The position numbers and the translations under genes are program-made. From positions 186,001-250,000 of the forward strand of contig JAWKYW010000003.1 in NCBI GenBank assembly GCA_041396245.1: a stretch of DNA of 64,000 bases. The letters run 5' to 3'. The notes below the pieces were generated by a model. It saw only the letters and a program-made list of their open reading frames with translations, made no database searches and was not told the origin of the DNA. The DNA is from Desulfobacillus sp041396245 (lineage in GTDB: Bacteria; Pseudomonadota; Gammaproteobacteria; Burkholderiales; Rhodocyclaceae). Each line of letters begins with the position of its first letter. The first letter of the stretch is position 1. Positions 32,389-41,238 of this stretch are shown here, piece after piece.

Positions 32389-34020
32389 ATGCAGCGCGAA
32401 TCCATGGAGTTCGACGTCGTCATCGTCGGCGGCGGCCCGGCCGGGCTGGCTGCGGCGATCCGGCTCAAGCAGCTCGACGCCGGCATCAACGTCTGCCTGA
32501 TCGAAAAGGGCGCCGAGGTCGGCGCGCACATCCTCTCCGGCGCAGTGATGGACCCGCGCGCCCTGAACGAACTGATCCCCGATTGGAAGGAAAAAAACGC
32601 CCCCCTCGACACCCCGGTGTCTGAGGACCGCTTCATCATCTTTTCCGAGACGGGCGGCATCAAGGTGCCCAACGTCCTGCTCCCCGGCTGCTTCCTCAAC
32701 CACGGCAACTACATCGTCAGCCTCGGCAACGTCTGCCGCTGGCTGGCGCAGCAGGCCGAGGCCCTCGGCGTGGAAATCTATCCGGGCTTCGCCGGCGCCG
32801 AGGTGCTCTACAACGAGGAAGGTTCGGTCAGGGGCGTCGCCACCGGCGACATGGGCGTGGGCCGCGACGGCCAGCCGACGGACGCCTACCAGCCGGGGAT
32901 GGAACTGCTCGGCAAGTACACCCTCTTCGCCGAGGGCTGCCGCGGCCACCTCGGCAAGCAGCTGGAGGAGAAATTCAACCTGCGCACCGGCGCCGATCCG
33001 CAGGTCTACGGCATCGGCCTCAAGGAACTATGGGAAGTCAAACCGGAGCAGCACGTCAAGGGACTGGTCATGCACACCGGGGGCTGGCCCATGCAGCCGG
33101 ACACCTACGGCGGCGGCTTCGTCTACCACCTTGAAGGCAATCTGGTCTCGATCGGCTACGTCGTCGGCCTGGCCTACAGCAATCCGCATCTCTCCCCCTT
33201 CGAGGAGTTCCAGCGCTACAAGCTGCATCCGCTGGTGAAGCCCTTCCTCGAGGGCGGCAAGCGCATCGCCTACGGTGCGCGCGCCCTGACCGCCGGCGGC
33301 CTGCAGGCGCTGCCGAAGCTCATCTTCCCCGGCGGCGCCCTCATCGGCGACGATGCCGGCTTCCTCAATGCCGCCCGCATCAAGGGCTCGCACGCCGCAC
33401 TGAAGACCGGCATGCTCGCCGCCGAGGCACTCGCCGAGGCCCTCGGCGCCGGCCGCAGCGGCGACGAACTGACCGACTATCCGCGCAAATTCCGCGAATC
33501 CTGGCTCTATGAGGAGCTTCACCGCACCCGCAACTTCAAGCCATGGATGAGCAAGGGACTGTGGCTGGGATCATTGATGTTCGGCATCGACCAGCAGCTC
33601 TTCCGCGGCAAGGCACCGTGGACGCTGCGCCTGAGCGCAGACCACCTCAAACTGAAGCAGGCGGCCGATTGCGCGCCGATCGACTACCCCAAACCGGACG
33701 GCGTCATCACCTTCGACCGGCTCTCCTCGGTGTTTCTCTCCAACACCAACCATGAGGAGAACCAGCCCTGCCACCTGCGGCTGAAGGACGAGAGCGTACC
33801 GATCCGCACCAACCTTGCCCTCTACGACGCGCCCGAGCAGCGCTACTGCCCGGCCGGCGTGTACGAGATCGTGCGCGACGCCGACGGCACGAACCCGCGC
33901 CTGCAGATCAACGCCCAGAACTGCGTGCACTGCAAGACCTGCGACATCAAGGATCCGACCCAGAACATCACCTGGGTGGTGCCCCAGGGAGGCGAAGGGC
34001 CTGTTTATCCGAACATGTGA
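32389..34020 (+). CDS. electron transfer flavoprotein-ubiquinone oxidoreductase (ETF-QO)
   Basis: Membrane-associated FAD/4Fe-4S protein that passes electrons from ETF to ubiquinone. 543 residues from the ATG at 32389 (MQRESMEFD). The FAD motif VVIVGGGPAGLAAAIRL is near the N-terminus, ILSGAVMDPRAL and CRGHLGKQLEEKF follow, and the cluster motif NCVHCKTCDIKDPTQNITWVVPQGGEGP ends the chain. Upstream in-frame ATGs at 32380 and 32350 are possible; the latter overlaps a -10 box. It serves the etfBA and acyl-CoA dehydrogenase genes a few kb away. Confidence 0.94.
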   Translation: MQRESMEFDVVIVGGGPAGLAAAIRLKQLDAGINVCLIEKGAEVGAHILSGAVMDPRALNELIPDWKEKNAPLDTPVSEDRFIIFSETGGIKVPNVLLPGCFLNHGNYIVSLGNVCRWLAQQAEALGVEIYPGFAGAEVLYNEEGSVRGVATGDMGVGRDGQPTDAYQPGMELLGKYTLFAEGCRGHLGKQLEEKFNLRTGADPQVYGIGLKELWEVKPEQHVKGLVMHTGGWPMQPDTYGGGFVYHLEGNLVSIGYVVGLAYSNPHLSPFEEFQRYKLHPLVKPFLEGGKRIAYGARALTAGGLQALPKLIFPGGALIGDDAGFLNAARIKGSHAALKTGMLAAEALAEALGAGRSGDELTDYPRKFRESWLYEELHRTRNFKPWMSKGLWLGSLMFGIDQQLFRGKAPWTLRLSADHLKLKQAADCAPIDYPKPDGVITFDRLSSVFLSNTNHEENQPCHLRLKDESVPIRTNLALYDAPEQRYCPAGVYEIVRDADGTNPRLQINAQNCVHCKTCDIKDPTQNITWVVPQGGEGPVYPNM

Positions 34021-34089
34021 CGCCTTCGCCGCCGCCCAACCCTGTGCGATGAAGGGCCTGCCTGTCCGTCTGCCTATCCGAACAGGTGA

Positions 34090-36417
34090 TCAGGCGATCT
34101 GCAGGCTGCCGAGCACGCCATTCACGGCGCGCTCGAACAACGGCTCGTCGGTAATGATGCGGGCCATGCCAACCCTGAACTGGTAGGCCAGCGCCTCCTG
34201 CGATATCGACGTCGCCCGCGGCGACCGCGGGTTGGTGAAGAGATAGATGCCGCCCTTCGGGCTGATCCAGGAGAGTCGCGCCCGTACCGGGGCTCCTTCG
34301 TCCTGGCGGAACTCCACCCATGCGCCGCGGCCGAGCGCCGACACGCTCTGCAGGTGGATGTCCCCCGTCGCCACGGCGGCGGGACTGGCTCCGACCAACG
34401 CCACCTCTTCGATCTGCACGCCCTGCTCGGTAATGCGCGTGATGAACAGCTCGCCCTCGGGATTGACGGTGTATTGCGCGGTATCCGCGCGGTCGGGCGG
34501 CGTTTCGGCTGCCGCCGGAGGCGCGCCCTTGACAGCCTCTCCGCCGGTCAGGCCGGCCTTGACCGCCGAGGAATGCAGCGCAACCAGCTCATCGAAGAAA
34601 CTGCCGCGTTGCTCCTGCGGCAGGCCGATCGCGTCGAGACCGACATGCAGCGCGCGCAACAGGCCCGGCAGGGTGTTCACCAGTTGCTTGCGCTCGTCGC
34701 TGTTGGCCTTCGGCGCCACGCTCCAGACAAGGTCGTCCATCATGGAAACCGAACTCAGGTAGGCGTGGTGTTCTTCGCCATGGCGGACGTAGAGCACCTT
34801 CAGCACGTGCTGCCAGTGTTCGAGGAGGAAGCGCCGCACGCCCTCCGGCACGGCCGACGAGAGGCGGCGCGATACCGCCTCGCCGGCTACGACCCAGGCG
34901 ATTTCCTCGGTCTCGCGCCGGCGCATGAGTTCGGCCGAACGCTCGGCGATTCCCTCGGCCATGGCGTCGCGCTCGGCGATGACGGCATTGAGCAGATTGA
35001 GCGCGTCCGAGAAGATCTCCACGTCCCGTTCGAAATCGCTCTGGATGCGCTCGGCGATATAGGCGATTTCCTGAAAAAGCGGGTCGTCCTGGTCGACGCT
35101 TTCGCCCCAGGCGACGGCAGCCCTGGAGATGCCGTCGAGCAGCCGGCGCGCGGGATGCGTCCGGCTCGAGAAGAAGGATTTGTCGAGCATCGCCACCTTG
35201 AGCACCGGTATCTGCAGCCGGCCCACCAGCGCCTTGACGGCATCCGGAATCTTGGTGTCGTCGAAGATGAAGTCGAACAGCATGGCAACGATGTCGATGG
35301 TGATGGCGTCAAGCTGGCCGACGCCCTGCGCCGCGCTGCTGGCCTTGACCCGGTGCAGGACATTCACCGTGCCGAGCGCCTGCCCCAGATCGGGCAGGCC
35401 ATCGACATGATTTGTCTCCGCCATCAGCGTGTCCAGGCGCTGCATCTCCGTCAGTGCGTCGAGCAGCCCGCTCTGGACTGCCGTCGCCTGTGCCGCGGCG
35501 TCCGCCGGAGCCGCCCCGCCCTCTACGGCGTGCAGCTTCGGTGCGGCGAAGCCTGACGGCGAGCCGTGCATCGCGGTCGCGGCGGCTGCTGCCGTCTGCG
35601 CCTGCACCAGTTGCTGCAGGGCAACGAACAGGTCCCCGCCAGCCGCTCCGGCCGGAGCCGCCGCAGCGGGCGCTTCCTGTTTCGCTTCCGGCCGTGCAGG
35701 CGAAGGCGCGTTCACGGGCTTTCTGTAGGACGAGCGCAGGTCGGGCAGGACGTTCCAGCGCACCATCTCGCTGTTGAGGTCGGCATAGACGGCGTGCAAC
35801 GCCCGGGAAACGTGCTGCTCGATCTGCTTGAGCAGTACCAGCTTGAGCCTGACCCCGCCCTCGATCTCGTCGCAGGCGCGCTTCAGCGCATCGCAAACCG
35901 CCTGCGGGCTGATGGGGTTTTCCTCGTCCTTCAACTCGCTCTTGCCGAGCAGCATGGCGACGCGCTCGCCGAGAAGCGAGAGTTCATCCTCGTTCTGCTC
36001 CCGCAGGCGGGTTGCCAGCTCCTGCATGGCGATGCTCTCGGCCAGGTCGTCCTCTTCGACCAGGCGCAAATCCTGCGTCGAGACGGCAAGGCTCTTCATG
36101 GCGGCATCCATCCCGCCACGCATCTTGTGGTTGAAGGCATCCACGAAGTGACGCGAGAAAGCCGCCTCGATTTTGGGCCACTTTTCCTTGGCCTTGCCGC
36201 GCACCTCGAGATAAAGGTTCTGCATCTCGCGGTCGTAGCTGGCCTCGGCCAACTGGAACAGGTCTTCCTCGACGTCGGCCAGCATCTCCCCGAGCGACCG
36301 GGACAGCCGCTTCATGGCCAGTTCGCGGCAGTCATTGAGCATGCGGCTGGATTCCGCCGCGCTCAGCTGACGCCGTTCGTTCAGATTGACGACATTGTTC
36401 AATGCGCTCGCAGCCAT
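34090..36417 (-). CDS. DUF1631 family protein
   Basis: 775 residues. The N-terminal part (NERRQLSAAESSRMLNDCRELAMKRLSRSLG) and the helical core (MLDKSFFSSRTHPARRLLDGISRAAVAWGES) fit DUF1631, a large alpha-helical proteobacterial family of unknown function. An Ala/Pro-rich linker lies near residues 235-300. The last 100 residues look like a separate beta-rich domain (RARLSWISPKGGIYLFTNPRSPRA). That resembles a PilZ-type barrel, but the RxxxR motif that binds c-di-GMP is not obvious, so this is only a suggestion. GGAG precedes the ATG. A GEMM-I riboswitch lies in its leader. Confidence 0.85.
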   Translation of the reverse strand: MAASALNNVVNLNERRQLSAAESSRMLNDCRELAMKRLSRSLGEMLADVEEDLFQLAEASYDREMQNLYLEVRGKAKEKWPKIEAAFSRHFVDAFNHKMRGGMDAAMKSLAVSTQDLRLVEEDDLAESIAMQELATRLREQNEDELSLLGERVAMLLGKSELKDEENPISPQAVCDALKRACDEIEGGVRLKLVLLKQIEQHVSRALHAVYADLNSEMVRWNVLPDLRSSYRKPVNAPSPARPEAKQEAPAAAAPAGAAGGDLFVALQQLVQAQTAAAAATAMHGSPSGFAAPKLHAVEGGAAPADAAAQATAVQSGLLDALTEMQRLDTLMAETNHVDGLPDLGQALGTVNVLHRVKASSAAQGVGQLDAITIDIVAMLFDFIFDDTKIPDAVKALVGRLQIPVLKVAMLDKSFFSSRTHPARRLLDGISRAAVAWGESVDQDDPLFQEIAYIAERIQSDFERDVEIFSDALNLLNAVIAERDAMAEGIAERSAELMRRRETEEIAWVVAGEAVSRRLSSAVPEGVRRFLLEHWQHVLKVLYVRHGEEHHAYLSSVSMMDDLVWSVAPKANSDERKQLVNTLPGLLRALHVGLDAIGLPQEQRGSFFDELVALHSSAVKAGLTGGEAVKGAPPAAAETPPDRADTAQYTVNPEGELFITRITEQGVQIEEVALVGASPAAVATGDIHLQSVSALGRGAWVEFRQDEGAPVRARLSWISPKGGIYLFTNPRSPRATSISQEALAYQFRVGMARIITDEPLFERAVNGVLGSLQIA

Positions 36418-36614
36418 GCTCGTCTCCAGTCAGAAGCCGCGCCGCGCGGAGCGAGGCGAACGGCATTCAGGCTGCTGCCGATAGGGCAGTCGCCACAGGG
36501 CAGACCTCAACGAGGCGGGGGCGCGAAGGGCAGGTCGCGGGGACGGGCGCGAAGCGCGGATCGGGCGATGTCGCCCGGCGCTGCATTGTCAGAAAGAATG
36601 GCTCGATACATTTC

Positions 36615-36725
36615 GACCCCTATCTGGCAACTCCGCTGCCATAGAACGTCCGTTCGTCGGACCGTCCCTTAGACCGGTTGTTTTGCGCCCCCAGCTTTCG
36701 CTGGGTTTGCCCTTATCAGATTCAG
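36615..36725 (-). promoter_or_regulatory. cyclic-di-GMP-I (GEMM-I) riboswitch in the DUF1631 leader
   Basis: On the minus strand the core reads AAGGGCAAACC, a stem capped by GAAA (CCAGC-GAAA-GCTGG), GGGGCGCAAAAC, CCGGTCTAA, then a second stem ending in GGCAGCGGAGTTGCC. These match the class signature in order and spacing: AGGGCAAACC, GAAA tetraloop, GGGACGCAAAGC, CCGGCCUAA, and the GGUAGCGGGGUUACC tip. A closing helix forms between ATCTG (36717-36721) and CAGAT (36622-36626). The G at the ligand-selecting position in AGGGC is kept, which favours c-di-GMP over cyclic AMP-GMP. The next gene on this strand is the DUF1631 gene, 198 bases downstream. Confidence 0.85.
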
Positions 36726-36820
36726 TGATCCTTGTGCCATAACGGCAACAGATCGCATTTCTTGAGGCCTTCGAGCCGGGAGACCTCAGGATCCGCCGTG
36801 CTGATTCACGGCTTATGTGA

Positions 36821-36849
36821 TTGATAGCACACTAAAATACCGCGCGCAA
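36821..36849 (-). promoter_or_regulatory. predicted promoter for the riboswitch-DUF1631 transcript
   Basis: On the minus strand TTGCGC (36844-36849), 17 bases, TATCAA (36821-36826). The start would be near 36814, about 90 bases before the aptamer and nearly 400 bases before the DUF1631 start codon. Two small hairpins (36794-36811 and about 36762-36790) lie between start and aptamer. Confidence 0.4.
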
Positions 36850-36939
36850 CTGTCTCAAAACCACGACAGTATCGTCTGCGGCGATGGGAAACGCCGTTGA
36901 ATCCTCGGGTTGCCGCAAAAGAAGGGAATTTCCCGCGTG

Positions 36940-36969
36940 AAAAAAAACGGGGCGGCCATGCCGCCCCGT
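36940..36969 (-). terminator. rho-independent terminator of the acyl-CoA dehydrogenase gene
   Basis: On the minus strand ACGGGGCGGC-ATG-GCCGCCCCGT runs straight into a run of eight T. It lies 13 bases past the dehydrogenase stop and separates the etf operon from the riboswitch region, so the riboswitch must have its own promoter. Confidence 0.95.
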
Positions 36970-36981
36970 CCTGCGCCTGGT

Positions 36982-38775
36982 TCAGAGGTACGCTTCCGGC
37001 ACGGCAAGCGTACTGGCGCCGCCCTTGATCATCGTGGCAGCAAGCCCCGGCGCCTGGGACAGCACATGCTCGGCATAGAAGCGCGCCGTGTCGATCTTCG
37101 CCTGATAGAAGCCCGCATCGTCCCCGCCTGCCGCAAGCCTCTCCTGCGCCACCAGTGCGGCACGGGCCATCTGCCAGCCGCCGCAGACGATGCCGGCCAG
37201 CTTGAGGAAGGGCACCGCGCCGGCGAAAACCCCCTTGATGTCCTTCTGCACGTTGGCACCGATGTAGAGGGCGGCATCGGCAAACGCCTGCAGGGCGCGC
37301 GCGAAGCCGGCCTGGATGGCGGCGAAGTCCTCGCCCTGCGCCTGCCCCAGTTGCGCCGCGGTCTGCTGCATGGCCGCGATCACCGACTTGATGGTGGCGC
37401 CGCCGTCGCGTACGATCTTGCGCCCGATCAGGTCCATGGCCTGGATGCCGGTGGTGCCCTCGTAAATGGTGGTGATGCGCGAATCGCGCCAGTGCTGGGC
37501 GGCGCCGGTTTCCTCGATGAAGCCCATGCCGCCGTGAATCTGGATGCCGAGCGAGGCGACATCGATGCCGGTTTCGGTGCACCAGCCCTTGACGATGGGG
37601 ATCATGAACTCGACGAAAGCCAGGTTGCGCTTGCGTTCCTCCGCATCCGGGTGCCGGCGGGCGGCGTCGTGGGCGGCCGCCACGACATAGGCCAGGGCGC
37701 GCATAGCCTCGGTCTGCGACTTCATCATCATCAGCATGCGGCGGATGTCGGGATGACGGATGATCGGCACCGGCCCGGAGCCATCCGCCAGGTCGCGCCC
37801 CTGGATGCGATCGCGCGCATACTGCAGCGCCTGCTGGTAGGCACGCTCGGCGATCGCCACGCCTTCGAGGCCGACGGCGAAGCGCGCTGCGTTCATCATC
37901 ACGAACATGTACTTGAGGCCTTCGTTCTCCTTGCCGACGAGGTAGCCGGTGGCGCCGCCGTTGTCGCCGAAGGCCATGACGCAGGTGGGGCTGGCGTGGA
38001 TGCCCAGCTTGTGCTCGATGGAGACGCAGTGGGCGTCGTTGCGCGCGCCGGGCGTGCCGTCGGCGTTGAGCAGGAACTTCGGCACGACGAAAAGCGATAT
38101 GCCCTTCACCCCCTCGGGCGCATCCGGCGTGCGCGCCAGGACCAGATGGATGATGTTCCCGGTCATGTCGTGCTCGCCGTAGGTGATGAAGATCTTCTGA
38201 CCGAAGACCTTGTAGCTGCCGTCTCCCTGCGGCTCGGCGCGGGCGCGCACCAGCGCGAGATCCGAGCCGGCCTGCGGCTCGGTCAGGTTCATGGTGCCGG
38301 TCCAGCTGCCCTCGATCATCTTCGGCAGGTAGGCGGCCTTCAGCTCGGGCGAGCCGTTCAGGGTGATCGCCTCGATGGCGCCGGTGGTGAGCAGCGGACA
38401 CAGCGAGAAGGCCATGTTGGAGGCCTTCCACATCTCGTTGACCGCCGCCACCACGGTGTAGGGCATGCCCTGGCCGCCGTACTCCGGATCGGCGCCGATG
38501 CCGTTCCAGCCGTTCTCGACGAACTGCCGGTAGGCCGCCTTGAAACCTTGCGGCATGGTGACGTTGCCGTCATGCCACCTTGCACCCTCCTGGTCGCCCG
38601 AAGCGTTGAGCGGTGCCAGGTCGCCGGAGGCGAACTTGGCGGCCTCCTCGAGGATGGCGTCGACGGTATCCGGCGCGGCCTCCTCGTAGCCGGGCAGCTT
38701 GGCGACCTGCTCGATGCCGGCCAGCTCGCGCAGGACGAAATGCATGTCGCGCAGGGGTGCGGAATAGGTGCTCAT
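36982..38775 (-). CDS. acyl-CoA dehydrogenase, long form (DmdC/AcdC-like)
   Basis: FAD-dependent acyl-CoA dehydrogenase of 597 residues, about 200 longer than classical members. It carries the extra C-terminal domain of the 3-methylmercaptopropionyl-CoA dehydrogenase-like group. Motifs: NLTEPQAGSDLALVR, IFITYGEHDMTGNIIH, GINIHGGMGFIEETG-type segment (IQIHGGMGFIEETGAAQHWRDSRITTIYEGTTGIQAMDLIGRK) with the catalytic-type glutamate. GGGAG precedes the ATG at 38775. It is the last gene of etfB-etfA-ACAD, so it very likely feeds that ETF. The natural substrate is unknown; the name DmdC is only by resemblance. Confidence 0.92.
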   Translation of the reverse strand: MSTYSAPLRDMHFVLRELAGIEQVAKLPGYEEAAPDTVDAILEEAAKFASGDLAPLNASGDQEGARWHDGNVTMPQGFKAAYRQFVENGWNGIGADPEYGGQGMPYTVVAAVNEMWKASNMAFSLCPLLTTGAIEAITLNGSPELKAAYLPKMIEGSWTGTMNLTEPQAGSDLALVRARAEPQGDGSYKVFGQKIFITYGEHDMTGNIIHLVLARTPDAPEGVKGISLFVVPKFLLNADGTPGARNDAHCVSIEHKLGIHASPTCVMAFGDNGGATGYLVGKENEGLKYMFVMMNAARFAVGLEGVAIAERAYQQALQYARDRIQGRDLADGSGPVPIIRHPDIRRMLMMMKSQTEAMRALAYVVAAAHDAARRHPDAEERKRNLAFVEFMIPIVKGWCTETGIDVASLGIQIHGGMGFIEETGAAQHWRDSRITTIYEGTTGIQAMDLIGRKIVRDGGATIKSVIAAMQQTAAQLGQAQGEDFAAIQAGFARALQAFADAALYIGANVQKDIKGVFAGAVPFLKLAGIVCGGWQMARAALVAQERLAAGGDDAGFYQAKIDTARFYAEHVLSQAPGLAATMIKGGASTLAVPEAYL

Positions 38776-38805
38776 GAACGTCTCCCAATGCAATGAATTG
38801 CGGCG

Positions 38806-39738
38806 TCAGCCCAGTTCGGCCAGCAGCTCCGGCACGGCCTGGAACAGGTCGGCCACCAGGCCATAGTCGGCCACCTGGAAAATCGGCGCCTCGGGATCCT
38901 TGTTGATGGCGACGATCACCTTGCTGTCCTTCATGCCGGCCAGATGCTGGATGGCGCCCGAGATGCCGACGGCAATGTAAAGCTCCGGCGCGACGATCTT
39001 GCCGGTTTGGCCGACCTGGTAGTCGTTCGGCACGAAGCCGGCGTCGACCGCCGCGCGCGAGGCGCCGAGCGCCGCGCCCAGCCTGTCTGCGAGCGGTTCC
39101 AGCAGCTTGTGGTAGTTCTCGCCGTTGCCGAGGCCGCGGCCGCCGGAGACGATGATCCTGGCCGCCCCCAGTTCGGGACGGGCACTCTTGGTCAACTCGC
39201 GTCCGACGAGCTTCGCGATGCCGAGATCGGCGCCGGCCGCGAGTGGTTCGACGGAGGCCGCGCCACCCTTGCCTGCCGCCTCGAAAGCAGTGCCGCGCAC
39301 GGTGATGACCTTCACGCCGTCTGCGCTCCGTACCGTCGCCAGGGCATTGCCGGCATAGATCGGCCGCACGAAGGTGTCGGCGGATTCGATGGCGACGATG
39401 TCCGAGATCTGTGCCACGTCCAGCAATGCCGCCACGCGCGGCATGACGTTCTTGCCGAAGGTGGAGGCCGGCGCCAGGATGTGCGTGTAGCCGTCGGCGT
39501 TGGCAACGATCAGCGCGGCGAGATTCTCCGGCATCTGTTCCGCATAGGGGGCGGCATCCGCCACCCTCACCTTGGCAACGCCGTCGAGCCCGGCTGCCTC
39601 CCGGGCAGCGGCGTCGCAGCCGCTGCCGGCCACCAGCACGTGGATCTCGCCGCCGATTTTCTTGGCGGCGGTGAGCGTGATGAGTGTCGCGGCCTTCAGC
39701 GACGCGTTGTCGTGTTCTGCAATGACAAGAATGCCCAT
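38806..39738 (-). CDS. etfA: electron transfer flavoprotein alpha subunit
   Basis: 310 residues. The FAD-binding C-terminal domain shows ARIIVSGGRGLGNGENY and VGQTGKIVAPELYIAVGISGAIQHLAGMKDSKVIVAINKDPEAPIFQVADYGLVAD, which is the family signature. The N-terminal half pairs with EtfB. It overlaps the etfB stop by one base, so the subunits are translationally coupled. Confidence 0.97.
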   Translation of the reverse strand: MGILVIAEHDNASLKAATLITLTAAKKIGGEIHVLVAGSGCDAAAREAAGLDGVAKVRVADAAPYAEQMPENLAALIVANADGYTHILAPASTFGKNVMPRVAALLDVAQISDIVAIESADTFVRPIYAGNALATVRSADGVKVITVRGTAFEAAGKGGAASVEPLAAGADLGIAKLVGRELTKSARPELGAARIIVSGGRGLGNGENYHKLLEPLADRLGAALGASRAAVDAGFVPNDYQVGQTGKIVAPELYIAVGISGAIQHLAGMKDSKVIVAINKDPEAPIFQVADYGLVADLFQAVPELLAELG

Positions 39739-40487
39739 CAGATCACCTTCGCTTCGTTCTTGAGTTTATCGACCAGCTGCTTGACGTCGGCCACCTTGGC
39801 GCCGCCGGCGCGCCTGGGCGGCTCGGCGACATTCAGCGTCGTCAATCTCGGGGCGACGTCGACGCCAAGGTCGGCCGGCTTCAGGGTGTCGAGCGGCTTC
39901 TTCTTGGCCTTCATGATGTTGGGCAGCGTGGCATAGCGCGGCTCGTTCAGGCGGAGGTCGGTGGTAACCACAGCCGGCAGCTTCAGCTCGACGGTTTCGA
40001 GGCCGCCGTCGATCTCGCGCGTCACGGTCGCCTTGCCGTCGGCGATGGCCAGCTTCGAGGCAAAGGTGGCCTGGGGCCAGCCCATCAGGGCGGCGAACAT
40101 CTGGCCGGTCTGATTCGCGTCGTCGTCGATGGCCTGCTTGCCGAAGATGACGACCTGCGGATCCTCCTTGGCGACCACCGCCTTCATCAGCTTGGCCACC
40201 GCCAGCGGCTGCAGCTCGACGTCCGTCTCGACCAGAATGGCGCGATCGGCACCCAGTGCCAGCGCCGTGCGCAGGGTTTCCTGGCAGGCGCCGATGCCGC
40301 AGCTTACCGCCACCACCTCGGTGGCGATGCCCGCCTCCTTGAGGCGGACCGCCTCCTCGACGGCGATCTCGTCGAAGGGGTTCATGGACATCTTGACGTT
40401 GGCGAGGTCGACGCCGGAACCGTCGCCCTTGACGCGCACCTTGACGTTGTAGTCAACCACGCGCTTGACCGGTACGAGAATCTTCAA
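39738..40487 (-). CDS. etfB: electron transfer flavoprotein beta subunit
   Basis: 249 residues. MKILVPVKRVVDYNVKVRVKGDGSGVD is the standard N-terminus, and VEEAVRLKEAG and FGKQAIDDDANQTGQMFAALMGWPQATFASKL hold the AMP site and the dehydrogenase recognition loop. The start codon is TTG at 40487, with AAGGAG seven bases upstream; there is no ATG nearby. First gene of etfB-etfA-ACAD, divergent from a TetR regulator. Confidence 0.96.
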   Translation of the reverse strand: MKILVPVKRVVDYNVKVRVKGDGSGVDLANVKMSMNPFDEIAVEEAVRLKEAGIATEVVAVSCGIGACQETLRTALALGADRAILVETDVELQPLAVAKLMKAVVAKEDPQVVIFGKQAIDDDANQTGQMFAALMGWPQATFASKLAIADGKATVTREIDGGLETVELKLPAVVTTDLRLNEPRYATLPNIMKAKKKPLDTLKPADLGVDVAPRLTTLNVAEPPRRAGGAKVADVKQLVDKLKNEAKVI

Positions 40488-40586
40488 GCCTGTTCTCCTT
40501 TTTGCGAAATCCGAACGATCTCCTGCGGGGAATTATGGCACCGAGCCGGAGGGTTTGACACGGCCGGCCTCGACCGGCAGAATTCT

Positions 40587-40606
40587 TCCATACGCAACCG
40601 TATGGA
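40587..40606. promoter_or_regulatory. palindromic operator candidate between etfB and tetR
   Basis: TCCATACG-CAAC-CGTATGGA, a perfect 8-base inverted repeat with a 4-base spacer, in the 169-base divergent gap. The size and position suit a TetR-type dimer site that could control both directions. Confidence 0.65.
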
Positions 40607-40656
40607 TTGCGCTATCGTAACGCAAGCTCCCGTTCTTTTCAACAGACCCGACCGCA

Positions 40657-41226
40657 ATGGCCAAACCCGAGCCGACCCGACAGCAGCTGGACCGCACCGC
40701 CTGGATCAAGGCCGCCCTCGACATCCTGGCCGAAAAGGGCGTCGACGGCATCCGCGTCGAAGTGCTGGCGAAGCGCCTGAAGGTCACCAAGGGCAGTTTC
40801 TACTGGCACTTCAAGGACCGTCGCGACCTGCTCGACGCCGTGCTGGGGACATGGAAGGACGGGCGCATCCGCGACATCCAGAAGCAGACCCGGGCCCAGC
40901 CGGGCGAGGAACTGCCGCGCGCCTTCCACGTCATCGAGGTCTACAGCGCCAATCGCAACCGCAAGGGCATGCTGATCGAGATCGCCATGCGCGACTGGGC
41001 GCGGCGCGACGCGGCCGCCGCGGCGGTAGTTGAGGAAGTGGATGCCGCCCGCCTGGAGTTCGGCCGGCGGGGGTTCGAGGCGCGCGGCATGGCGCCGCTG
41101 GAAGCCTCCAGTCGCAGCCTGCTGCTCTACGCCTACGTTTTCGGCCTGAGCCTGATGAGCTGCGGCAAGTTCGATGCCGACATGGCCGAGATGAAGCGCT
41201 GGATCGCCGACCGCATCGCCAGGTAA
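40657..41226 (+). CDS. TetR/AcrR family transcriptional regulator
   Basis: 189 residues. The N-terminal helix-turn-helix reads WIKAALDILAEKGVDGIRVEVLAKRLKVTKGSFYWHFKDRRDLLDAVL (about 14-60). The C-terminal ligand domain has no diagnostic motif. No clear Shine-Dalgarno site precedes the ATG. It diverges from etfB, with a palindrome in the gap, and is followed 12 bases later by the convergent enoyl-CoA hydratase-like gene. A fatty acyl-CoA-type effector is the natural guess (FadR/PsrA-like control), but this is inference. Confidence 0.92.
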   Translation: MAKPEPTRQQLDRTAWIKAALDILAEKGVDGIRVEVLAKRLKVTKGSFYWHFKDRRDLLDAVLGTWKDGRIRDIQKQTRAQPGEELPRAFHVIEVYSANRNRKGMLIEIAMRDWARRDAAAAAVVEEVDAARLEFGRRGFEARGMAPLEASSRSLLLYAYVFGLSLMSCGKFDADMAEMKRWIADRIAR

Positions 41227-41238
41227 GGCCTTACCTAC

